DNA of 64,000 nucleotides from Amycolatopsis anabasis (GTDB lineage Bacteria; Actinomycetota; Actinomycetes; Mycobacteriales; Pseudonocardiaceae): contig NZ_VTHK01000023.1 of the NCBI RefSeq assembly GCF_009765355.1, positions 85,631-149,630 on the forward strand, read 5' to 3'. The position numbers were made by a program, and so were the translations under genes. The notes under the pieces are model-generated. The model was not told the origin of the DNA. It ran no database searches and was given only the letters and a program-made list of their open reading frames with translations. Shown piece by piece: positions 27,132-36,200 of the stretch (position 1 is the stretch's first letter; every line of letters starts with the position of its first letter).

Positions 27132-27143
27132 GAAAGCGCTTTC
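27132..27143. promoter_or_regulatory. LacI-type operator before the DUF993 gene
   Basis: GAAAGCGCTTTC is a perfect 12-bp palindrome with the central CG typical of LacI/GalR operators. It lies 22 bp upstream of the DUF993 start and 41 bp beyond the LacI gene stop. A similar site is found at 28277-28292. Confidence 0.75.
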
Positions 27144-27184
27144 TTTCACGGTAGGGCAAGGAGACGAGCGCGACAAGGCAACGA

Positions 27185-28213
27185 TCAGCGGGGCGCGGTG
27201 CTCGCCCGGAGCACGACCTCACCGGCGAGTTTCCGGATCCGGCTCCGGGACCCGCGGGTGCGGTCGCGCGCGAGTTCCATGGCCAGTTCGCCGAGGCGTT
27301 CGAGCGGGAGCGCGACCGTGGTCAGCGCCGGGGTGAGGTCCCGCACCACCGGGATGTCGTCGAAACCGGCGAGCGAAACGTCTCCGGGCACGGACACCCC
27401 GGCCTCGCGCAACGCGGTGAGCGCGCCGATCGCCATCACGTCGGCCACCGCGAACACGCAGGTCGCGGTGAGGCCGCGGGCGAGCAGTTCGGACATCGCC
27501 GCGTAGCCGCCGTCCCGGGTGAAGGGCGCCTCGACGATCTCGGTTTCGGCGAGTTCGACGCCCGCCTCGGCCAGCGCCTCCCGGAATCCGCCGAGCCGGT
27601 CGACCACGGTGGTCAGCGTGCGCGGCCCGGCGAGCACGGCGAACTTCCGGTGGCCCAGGCCGAGCAGCGCCTCGGCGAGCGCGGCCGCGCCCTTCCGGTT
27701 CTCCGGCTGCACGGTGTCCACCTTGAGGCTGCGGTGGCGGCTGACCACCGCGACCTGCCCGCCGCCGCGGCGGTACGGCTCCAGTTCGGCGGCCATCGCG
27801 CGTTCCCAGTCGCGGTCCTCGAAACCGGAGCCGATCAGCAGGATCGCCGAGGCCCGCTGCGCGCGCAGCATGGACACGTAGGCGATCTCCTTCCGCGGAT
27901 CGCGGAACGTGCTGGCCAGCATGACCAGCAGACCGCTGTCCCCGGCCACGCGCATCACGCCGCGCGCGATCGCGGCGAAGTAGGGGTCGCTCACGTCGTG
28001 GCAGATCACGCCGACCGTGCGGTGCGAGGCGCCGGCGAGCGCCTGCGCGTGCGCGTTCGGGGTGTAGGCGAGGTCCGCGGCGGCCGAGAGCACGCGTTCG
28101 CGGAGATCGGACCGGACATTCGTGGTGCCGTTGAGCACCCGCGACGCGGTCGCCAGGGACACCCGCGCGGCCCGGGCCACGTCCTCGAGTGTCACGTGCG
28201 GCCGGCCGTGCAT
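27185..28213 (-). CDS. LacI family transcriptional regulator
   Basis: A 342-residue repressor. The helix-turn-helix (VTLEDVARAARVSLATASRV, then LNG) is at residues 7-29, followed by the hinge helix and a periplasmic-binding-like domain (VGVICHDVSDPYF ... GFDDIPVVRDL). The ATG at 28213 has a GGGGAGG Shine-Dalgarno four bases upstream. It lies between two gene arms and has a LacI-type palindrome on each side, so it most likely represses both the DUF993-isomerase arm and the large ABC-ebo arm. The inducer is probably the imported sugar or cyclitol. Confidence 0.9.
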   Translation of the reverse strand: MHGRPHVTLEDVARAARVSLATASRVLNGTTNVRSDLRERVLSAAADLAYTPNAHAQALAGASHRTVGVICHDVSDPYFAAIARGVMRVAGDSGLLVMLASTFRDPRKEIAYVSMLRAQRASAILLIGSGFEDRDWERAMAAELEPYRRGGGQVAVVSRHRSLKVDTVQPENRKGAAALAEALLGLGHRKFAVLAGPRTLTTVVDRLGGFREALAEAGVELAETEIVEAPFTRDGGYAAMSELLARGLTATCVFAVADVMAIGALTALREAGVSVPGDVSLAGFDDIPVVRDLTPALTTVALPLERLGELAMELARDRTRGSRSRIRKLAGEVVLRASTAPR

Positions 28214-28276
28214 CGCACCTCCCCTGGCTCCCCAGCCGGTTTTCCGGCCGCGCCCACCCTAGTGGGGACGGGGCTG

Positions 28277-28292
28277 GGGAAAGCGCATTCCC
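28277..28292. promoter_or_regulatory. LacI-type operator in the LacI/ABC divergent promoter
   Basis: GGGAAAGCGCATTCCC is a 16-bp palindrome with only one mismatched base pair and shares the AAAGCGC core with the site at 27132-27143. It lies 64 bp before the LacI start and 151 bp before the ABC ATPase start, within the only promoter region for the long right arm. Confidence 0.6.
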
Positions 28293-28442
28293 GCGTCGAG
28301 CGCGCCCCTTCGGGCATTGCGCCGATCGGCCCAATGCAGAACCGGTCATTTGGCGTTTGTCCAGCTTTGTCCGGGAAGTTCACCTTGACGAGTGGTCCAG
28401 GTCACCTTACTTTTGCATGCATCACGAAGAAGTGAGGCTCAG

Positions 28443-29975
28443 GTGGACACAAGTGTGCACGGTTCGAGCAGTCACCCGGATCCACTGCTGTCCATGCGGG
28501 GCATCGTCAAGACCTTTCCCGGCGTGCGCGCGCTGGCCGGGGTGGACCTCGAGGTCCGGCCCGGTGAGGTGCACTGCCTGCTCGGCCAGAACGGCGCCGG
28601 GAAGTCCACGCTGATCAAGACCCTCGCCGGGGCGCACCGGCCGGACGCCGGGGAGATCCGGTGGCGCGGCGAACCGGTGAGCTTCGGTTCGCCGATCGCG
28701 GCGCTGCGCCACGGCATCGCGACGATGTACCAGGAACTCGATCTCATCCCGGCGCTTTCCGTGGCGGAGAACGTGTTTCTCGGCCACGAGCGGTCGCGGT
28801 TCGGGTTCACCCGCCCCGCCGCCGCCCGGTCCGCCGCGCACGCGCTGCTGGCCCGGCTCGGCCATCCGGAGATCCCGGCCGAGGCCGAGGTGGGCCGCCT
28901 CCCCGCGGCCGCGCGGCAGCTGGTCTCCCTGGCCCGCGCGCTGGCGCACGACGCGCGGCTGATCGTGCTGGACGAGCCGACCGCGGCGCTGGCCGGGGAC
29001 GAGGTGGACAACCTGTTCCGGATCGTCGGCGAACTGACCGCGGCCGGGGTCGCGGTCGTCTACATCTCGCACCGGATGGCGGAGATCCGCCGCGTCGGGC
29101 ACCGGGTCACCGTGCTCAAGGACGGCCGGACGGTCGCGGCGAACCTCGACGCGCGCACCCCGGGCGCGGAGCTGGTCGCCCTGATGGCCGGGCGCAAGGT
29201 GGAGACCGCGTTCCGGGTGGCTCAGCAACCGGTCGTGTTCGGCGCCGAGGTGCTGCGGGTCGACGGGCTGAGCCGGGCGGGCGAGTTCCGGGAGGTGAAC
29301 TTCGCGGTGCGGGCCGGGGAGATCGTCGGGATCGCTGGGCTGGTCGGCGCCGGGCGCAGCGAGATCCTGGAGACGATCTTCGGCGCGCGCCGCGCGGACT
29401 CCGGGACCGTTTCGGTGCTGGGCAAGCGTTTGCGGCCGGGCAGCGTGCCCGCCGCGGTGCGCGCGGGCGTCGGGCTGGCGCCCGAGGAACGCAAGGGCCA
29501 GGCGCTGGTGCTCGACCTGTCCGTCACGCACAACGTGACCCTGGCCAGCTTGCGGGCGTTCAGCCGGGCCGGATTCACCCGGCGGTCCCGGGAACTGCGG
29601 GCCGCCTTGTCCACTGTGGAGCGATTGGACCTGCGCCCCGCGGATCCGCGGCGGATCATCCGCACGCTTTCCGGCGGCAACCAGCAGAAGGCCGTGGTGG
29701 CGCGCTGGCTGGTGCACGGCTGCCGGGTGCTGCTGCTGGACGAACCGACCCGCGGCGTCGACGTCAGCGCCCGTGCGGAGCTGTACCGGCTGATCCACGA
29801 ACTCGCCGCGCGCGGGGCGGCGGTCGTGCTGGTCTCCAGCGAGGTCCCCGAGGTGCTCGGCCTCGCCGACCGCGTGCTCGTGCTGCGCGACGGCGAAGTG
29901 GTGGCCGACCGGCCCGCCGGGGAGCTGACCGAGGGGGATGTCTTGGGCCTGGTGATGGAGGGGAGTGCCGCGTGA
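28443..29975 (+). CDS. sugar ABC transporter ATP-binding protein (RbsA/MglA type)
   Basis: A 510-residue double ATPase. The first half has Walker A GQNGAGKST and Walker B LIVLDEPTAAL; the second half has the degenerate GLVGAGRSE P-loop typical of this class, with LSGGNQQK and LLLDEPTRGVD. Length and order match ribose/galactose-type CUT2 importers. A longer frame begins at 28392, but GTG 28443 is favoured by its GAGG ribosome site five bases upstream. It is the first gene of the right arm and is coupled to the permease (GTGA). Confidence 0.92.
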   Translation: MDTSVHGSSSHPDPLLSMRGIVKTFPGVRALAGVDLEVRPGEVHCLLGQNGAGKSTLIKTLAGAHRPDAGEIRWRGEPVSFGSPIAALRHGIATMYQELDLIPALSVAENVFLGHERSRFGFTRPAAARSAAHALLARLGHPEIPAEAEVGRLPAAARQLVSLARALAHDARLIVLDEPTAALAGDEVDNLFRIVGELTAAGVAVVYISHRMAEIRRVGHRVTVLKDGRTVAANLDARTPGAELVALMAGRKVETAFRVAQQPVVFGAEVLRVDGLSRAGEFREVNFAVRAGEIVGIAGLVGAGRSEILETIFGARRADSGTVSVLGKRLRPGSVPAAVRAGVGLAPEERKGQALVLDLSVTHNVTLASLRAFSRAGFTRRSRELRAALSTVERLDLRPADPRRIIRTLSGGNQQKAVVARWLVHGCRVLLLDEPTRGVDVSARAELYRLIHELAARGAAVVLVSSEVPEVLGLADRVLVLRDGEVVADRPAGELTEGDVLGLVMEGSAA

Positions 29976-30979
29976 CGGGAACCCTGGATCGGCCGCCGGT
30001 GCGCGAGGCGGCGAAGGAACGGCCGCGATTGTTGTCCACAGCAGACTTCCGGTTGCTCGGCCTCGCCGGGGTGCTCGCGGTGCTGTGCGTGGTCGGCCAG
30101 CTCACCCGGCCGGACACGTTCCTCACCCAGGACAACCTCTCCACCATGCTCCGGCTGGCCGCGGCCATCGGGGTGGTCAGCGTCGGGATGACGTTCGTGA
30201 TCATCGCCGGGGGCATCGACCTGTCGGTCGGGTCGATCGTGGCGCTGTCCAGCGTCTGGATGACCACGCTGGCCACCCAGTCCTACGGGCCGTTCGTGAT
30301 GGTGCTGTGCGCGCTGCTCGTCGGGCTCGGGTGCGGGCTGGTCAACGGGGTGCTGGTGGCCTACGGCCGGGTCGTGCCGTTCATCACCACACTGGCGATG
30401 ATGGCGTCCGCACGCGGCCTGGCCGAACGGATCAGCGCCCGCCGGACCCAGGTGGTCACCGAAACCGGGTTCACCGAGTTCTTCCGCGGCGCCTCCCTCG
30501 GCGTCCCGGTGCTGGTGTGGCTGCTCGCGCTGGTGTTCGCCGCCGGGTGGATCGTGCTCAACCGCACCACGTTCGGCCGCCGCACGTTCGCGATCGGCGG
30601 AAACGCCGAAGCGGCAAGGCTTTCCGGGATCAACGTCCGGCTGCACGGTGTTCTTGTCTACGGTTTCCTCGGACTCTGCTGCGGAATCGCGGCGGTGATG
30701 GTGGTCGCCCGGACCACCTCCGGCGCCTCGACGAACGGCATGTTCTACGAACTCGACGCGATCGCCGCGGTGGTCATCGGCGGTACCGCGCTTTCCGGCG
30801 GCCGCGGCAGCCTCGTCGGCACGCTGCTCGGCGTGCTCATCTTCACCGTGCTGAACAGCATCTTCACCCAGAACAACCTCGACACCGATATCCAGAACAT
30901 CGCCAAGGGCGCGATCATCGTCGGCGCCGTGCTGCTGCAGTACGCGACTTCGGCGCGCCGCGGGAGGAATGCGACATGA
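29972..30979 (+). CDS. sugar ABC transporter permease (RbsC type)
   Basis: A 335-residue membrane protein with about eight to ten hydrophobic segments. The motifs GMTFVIIAGGIDLSVGS and the loop AIGGNAEAARLSGIN mark the ribose/monosaccharide permease family, which works as a homodimer with the double ATPase. The GTG start overlaps the ATPase stop and its own stop overlaps the binding-protein start (ATGA), so all three are one translation unit. Confidence 0.92.
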   Translation: MTGTLDRPPVREAAKERPRLLSTADFRLLGLAGVLAVLCVVGQLTRPDTFLTQDNLSTMLRLAAAIGVVSVGMTFVIIAGGIDLSVGSIVALSSVWMTTLATQSYGPFVMVLCALLVGLGCGLVNGVLVAYGRVVPFITTLAMMASARGLAERISARRTQVVTETGFTEFFRGASLGVPVLVWLLALVFAAGWIVLNRTTFGRRTFAIGGNAEAARLSGINVRLHGVLVYGFLGLCCGIAAVMVVARTTSGASTNGMFYELDAIAAVVIGGTALSGGRGSLVGTLLGVLIFTVLNSIFTQNNLDTDIQNIAKGAIIVGAVLLQYATSARRGRNAT

Positions 30980-32013
30980 CCGAAACATCGTTGGCGCGCA
31001 GGGGTTTCCTCCTCGGCGCGGCCGGGGCGGTGCTCACCGGGTGCACCTCGAACGAGCCACCCGCCGCGACGAACGCGGCCGCCGCCGGGGCGGGGGCGAA
31101 CGCGCAGCCCGGGCCGCCGGTGACCATCGGGTTCTCCGCCCCGGCCGCGGACCACGGCTGGATGGCCGCGATGACCGTCAACGCCAAGGCGCAGGCCGCG
31201 CGGTTCAGCGACGTGAAGCTGAACGCCACCGAGGGCACCAACGACGTCAACCAGCAGATCGCCCAGGTCGAATCGCTGATCAACGCGAAGGTCGGCGTGC
31301 TGGTCATCCTGCCGTTCGACGGCAAGGCGCTCACCCAGGCCGGCCGCCAGGCGATGGACGCGGGCATCCCGGTGATCAACGTGGACCGGGTGTTCGACAC
31401 CCCGCTGGCCTACCGGACCTGGATCGGCGGGGACAACTACCGGATGGGCGTGAACGCCGGGGACTACATCGGCGCCGAGCTCAAACGGCGCGGGATCACG
31501 AATCCGGTGATCGGCGAGGTGGCCGGGATCGACGCGTTGCCGCTCACCCAGGAACGCAGCAAGGGGTTCCGGGATTCCCTGCAACGGCACGGATTCACCG
31601 TCGGCCCGCGGGTGTCCGCGCAGTTCACCCCGGAATCCGGGGAGCAGCAGACGGCGAACCTGCTGCAGTCGGCGTCCACCCTGCACGCCCTGTGGAACCA
31701 CGACGACGACCAGGGGGTCGGGGTGGTCGCGGCGATCCAGAACGCCAACCGCAAGGACTTCTTCATGGTCGGCGGCGCCGGATCGAAGAACATGATGAAC
31801 CAGATCAAGAGCGATTCCGGCCCGGTGAAGGCGACCGTGCTGTACAGCCCGTCGATGGCGTCCTCGGCGATCGCGCTGGCCCGGCTGCTCGGGCAGCGCA
31901 AGGGCGTCGGGGACCTGGCCGAACACGAGATCCCGGCCGAGATCACCACCTATTCCGCGGTGGTCACCAAGGAGAACGTGGACTCCTACCTCGACGTCGG
32001 GTTCGACTCGTGA
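30976..32013 (+). CDS. sugar ABC transporter substrate-binding lipoprotein
   Basis: A 345-residue periplasmic-binding-protein type 1 (ribose-binding-like) lipoprotein. The N-terminus combines a twin-arginine-like ARRGFLLGA with a lipobox LTGC (Cys at about 23), then a low-complexity Ala/Pro linker and the two-lobed ligand domain starting PPVTIGFSAPAADHGWM. The ligand is not readable from sequence; ribose, inositol and other small polyols are bound by this family. The co-regulated inositol-phosphate synthase and isomerases make a cyclitol or keto-sugar plausible. Confidence 0.9.
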   Translation: MTETSLARRGFLLGAAGAVLTGCTSNEPPAATNAAAAGAGANAQPGPPVTIGFSAPAADHGWMAAMTVNAKAQAARFSDVKLNATEGTNDVNQQIAQVESLINAKVGVLVILPFDGKALTQAGRQAMDAGIPVINVDRVFDTPLAYRTWIGGDNYRMGVNAGDYIGAELKRRGITNPVIGEVAGIDALPLTQERSKGFRDSLQRHGFTVGPRVSAQFTPESGEQQTANLLQSASTLHALWNHDDDQGVGVVAAIQNANRKDFFMVGGAGSKNMMNQIKSDSGPVKATVLYSPSMASSAIALARLLGQRKGVGDLAEHEIPAEITTYSAVVTKENVDSYLDVGFDS

Positions 32014-33194
32014 ACGATGACCACAAGGGACGGACCATCGGCGTCGGCCTGGTCGGGCACGCCTTCATGGGCGCGGCGCACTCCCAGGCCTGGCGCGGCG
32101 TGCACCGGTTCTTCGAGGTCCCCTTCCGGCCGCGGCTGGTCGCCCTCGGCGGCCGGGATCCCCGGCGTACCAAGGAAGCCGCGGCGAAACTCGGCTGGGA
32201 GTCGGTGGCGACCGACTGGCGCGCGCTGGTGGCCCGCGACGACGTGGACCTGGTCGACATCTGCACCCCGGGCGACACGCACGCCGAGATCGCGATCGCG
32301 GCCCTGGCCGCCGGGAAGCACGTGCTGTGCGAGAAACCGCTGGCCAACACCGTCGCCGAGGCCGAGGCGATGACCGAGGCGGCGGACCGGGCCGCCCGGC
32401 GCGGCATCCGGTCCATGGTCGCGTTCAACTACCGGCGGGCGCCCGCGCTCGCGCTGGCCCGGCGGCTGGTCGCGGACGGGCGGCTGGGCCGGATCCGGCA
32501 GGTCCGCGCGGTCTACCTGCAGGACTGGCTGTCCGATCCGGACGCGCCGATGACCTGGCGGTTGCGCCGGGACCGGGCCGGTTCCGGCGCGCTCGGCGAT
32601 CTCGGCGCGCACATCGTGGACGCGGCCCAGTTCGTCACCGGCGAACTGGTCACCGGAGTCTCCGGGCTGACCGAGACGTTCGTGCGACGCAGGCGCGTGC
32701 CCGGTGGGCCCGAGGAAGAAGTGGACGTGGACGACTGCGCGGTTTTCCTGGCCCGCTTGACCTCCGGCGCGGTCGCCACCTTCGAGGCCACCCGGTACGC
32801 GCTGGGCCGGAAGAACGCCATGCGGCTGGAGGTCAACGGATCGCGCGGCAGCCTCGCCTTCGATTTCGAGGCGATGAACGAACTGTGGTTCTGCGACGGC
32901 GAAGACCCGGCCGACCGCGCGGGTTTCCGCCGCATCCTGGTCACCGAACCGAGCCACCCGTATGTCGGCGCGTGGTGGCCGCCCGGGCACCTGCTGGGCT
33001 ACGAGCACACCTTCACCCATGAGATCGCCGATCTGCTGACGGCGATCGGCGAGGGCCGCGATCCCGTGCCCGGGTTCGCCGACGGCCTGCGGGTGCAACG
33101 CGTGCTGGCCGCCGTGCAGGGCAGTGCCGAACACGAATCTCGCTGGTCGCCGGTTCCGGCGGCCGAATCGATCGCGGCCGAAGGGGTCGCCTGA
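32010..33194 (+). CDS. Gfo/Idh/MocA family oxidoreductase
   Basis: A 394-residue NAD(P)-dependent dehydrogenase. The N-terminal Rossmann segment (GVGLVGHAFMG) and the catalytic Lys of the EKP motif (VLCEKPLA, residues about 107-114) are present, with the C-terminal substrate domain containing GALGDLGAHIVDAAQ. The family oxidises sugar or cyclitol hydroxyls, often at C3. The GTG start overlaps the previous stop. With a binding protein before it and a secreted DUF1080 protein after it, oxidation of an imported sugar to a 3-keto compound is a reasonable inference. Confidence 0.9.
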   Translation: MNDDHKGRTIGVGLVGHAFMGAAHSQAWRGVHRFFEVPFRPRLVALGGRDPRRTKEAAAKLGWESVATDWRALVARDDVDLVDICTPGDTHAEIAIAALAAGKHVLCEKPLANTVAEAEAMTEAADRAARRGIRSMVAFNYRRAPALALARRLVADGRLGRIRQVRAVYLQDWLSDPDAPMTWRLRRDRAGSGALGDLGAHIVDAAQFVTGELVTGVSGLTETFVRRRRVPGGPEEEVDVDDCAVFLARLTSGAVATFEATRYALGRKNAMRLEVNGSRGSLAFDFEAMNELWFCDGEDPADRAGFRRILVTEPSHPYVGAWWPPGHLLGYEHTFTHEIADLLTAIGEGRDPVPGFADGLRVQRVLAAVQGSAEHESRWSPVPAAESIAAEGVA

Positions 33195-33216
33195 TCGCAA
33201 CCGAGGAGAAGATCCC

Positions 33217-36200
33217 GTGCGCAGAAGAGGAAACAACCACGACACCTCCGGAAGACCCTGGCGGCGGATCGCCGTCGCACTGATCGCACTGCTGACCGGA
33301 TCGCTCGGCGGCGTCCCCGCCGCGGCGGAACCAGTGCGGGCCCAGCACACCGCGAACGTGCTGGTGTTCGCCAAGACCGCGGGCTACCGGCACGATTCGA
33401 TCCCCGCCGGGATCGCGGCCATCCGGGAACTGGGGGCCGGTAACGACTTCACCGTCGAGGCGACCGAGGACGCGGGCGCGTTCACCGAGGCGAACCTGGC
33501 CCGGTTCGACGCCGTGGTCTGGCTGTCCACCACCGGCGACGTGCTGAACGCCGACCAGCAGGCCGCCTTCGAGCGGTACATCGCGGGCGGCGGCGGGTAC
33601 GCGGGCGTGCACGCCGCGGCCGACACCGAGTACGACTGGCCGTGGTACGGCGAGTTGGTCGGGGCGTGGTTCGCGTCGCATCCGCGGATCCAGCCGGCGA
33701 CCGTGAAAGTGGAGGACCACCAGCACCCGTCGACCGCGGGCCTGCCGTACCAGTGGCCGCGCACCGACGAGTGGTACAACTTCCGCGCCAATCCGCGGCG
33801 GAACGTGCACGTCCTGGCCTCGCTCGACGAGTCCACCTACCAGCCGGGCGACGGCGCGATGGGTGACCACCCGATCTCGTGGTGCCACCCCAGCGGCACC
33901 GGCCGGTCCTGGTACACCGGTCTCGGCCACACCACCGAGTCCTACGCCGAGGCCGCGTTCCGGCAGCACCTGCTCGGCGGGATCCTTTACGCCACCGGCG
34001 AGAAACCCGGCGACTGCGCCCCGCCGGAGCCGGGCACCGGCCAGCCCGCGGACGGCGACTTCGACCAGATCACCCTGGCCAAGGGCGAGGAGCGCACCGG
34101 GGAGCCGATGGCGCTCGCGGTCCTGCCCGACCGCCGCGTGCTGCACACCTCCCGGGACGGCGAGGTGTGGCTGACCACGCCGGAGGCCACCACCGCGCTC
34201 GCCGCGAAGATCCCGGTCTACAACCACGACGAGGACGGTTTGCAGGGCGTCGCGATCGATCCCGATTTCACGAACAACAAATGGGTCTACCTCTATTACG
34301 CGCCGCCGCTGAACACCCCGGCCGGGGACGCGCCGCAAACCGGGACCGCCACCGATTTCGCGCCATTCAAGGGATACAACCAGCTTTCCCGCTACAAGCT
34401 GACCGACGCGGGTACCCTCGACCAGGGAAGTGAGCAGCGGATCCTCCAGGTGCCCGCCGAACGCGGAATCTGCTGCCACGCGGGGGGCGAGATCGACTTC
34501 GACGCGGCCGGGAACCTGCTGCTGTCCACCGGTGACGACAGCAACCCGTTCGCCTCGGACGGGTACACGCCGATCGACGAGCGGGCCGATCGCAATCCGG
34601 TGTACGACGCGCAGCGGACCTCCGCGAACACCAACGATCTGCGGGGGAAGCTGTTGCGCATCAAGGTGAATGCCGATGGCACGTATACCGCCCCGGCGGG
34701 CAACCTGTTCGCCCCGGGCACCGCGAAGACGCGCCCGGAGATCTACGCGATGGGTTTCCGCAACCCGTTCCGGTTCGCCGTGGACAAGCAGACCGGCTGG
34801 GTCTACCTGGGTGACTACGGGCCGGACGCCGGCGCGGCGAACCCGGCACGCGGCCCCGGCGGGCTGGTCGAATTCAACCTGATCAAGGGGCCGGGCAACT
34901 ACGGCTGGCCGTACTGCGTCGGCGACAACCAGCCGTACCGCGACTACGACTTCGCCACCGGGCAGTCCGGCCCGGCCTTCGACTGCGCGGCGCCGAAGAA
35001 CACCAGCCCGCACAACACCGGCCTGGTCGATCTGCCGCCCGTGCGACCGGCGTGGATTCCGTACGACGGCGGTTCGCTGCCGGAGTTCGGCACCGGCGGC
35101 GAGTCGCCGATGGGCGGCCCGGTCTACCGCTTCGACCCGAATTCGCCGTCCAAGACCAAGTTCCCGGAGTACTTCGACGGCAAGAACTTCGCCTACGAAT
35201 GGGACCGCGGCTGGATCAAGGAGATCACCGTCGGCCCGGATGGCGAACGCGGGGCGATCAAACCGTTCTTCGACGCGATGACGCTGACCCGGCCGATGAA
35301 CCTCGAATTCGGCCCGGAGGGTTCGCTGTACGTGCTGGACTACGGCAGCGGGTACTTCGGCGGCGCCGAGGATTCGGCGGTGTACCGGATCGACTACACC
35401 AAGGGCAACCGGACCCCGGTCGTCTCGCTGAAGGCGGACCGGACCTCCGGCCCGGCCCCGCTCGAGGTGAACTTCGATCCGGCGGGCACCCACGACGCGG
35501 ACGGCGGCGCGCTGACCTACGCGTGGGACTTCGACAGCGACGGGTCGGTGGATTCCACCACGGCGGGGCCGGTGAAGTTCACCTACGACCAGCCGGGTCA
35601 GTACACCGCGAAGCTTTCGGTGACCGATCCGACCGGGCTGACCGGGGTGGCGAGCGTGGTGGTCACCGCGGGCAACACGCAGCCGACGGTGAAACTCGAG
35701 GCGCCGGTCCAGGGCGGGTTCTTCGGGTTCGGCGACAAGGTGCCGTTCCGGGTGACCGTGACCGATCCCGAGGACGGCCCGATCGACTGCGCCAAGGTGA
35801 CCGTCGAGTACATCCTCGGCCACGACAACCACGGCCATCCGCTGAGCCGGGCGACCGGCTGTTCCGGGGTGATCGACACACCCGCCGACCAGGGCCACGG
35901 CCTGGACGCGAACATCTTCGGCGTCATCAACGCGAGCTACACCGACCGGGGCGGCCGGGGCGCGCCGCCGCTGACCGGTGCGGCGGAGAACATCCTGCAG
36001 CCCAAGCTGAAGCAGGCGGAGTTCTTCACCGAACGGCACGGCGTGCAGCTCGTCGGCCACGCCGGTGCGAGCGGCGGGAAACGGGTCGGCTACATCGATC
36101 CCGGTGACTGGCTGAAACTCGATCCGGCGAACCTGACCGGGATCACCGGCATCGGCTACCGGGTGTCCTCCGGCGGGCCCGGCGGGAAGATCGAGGTCCG

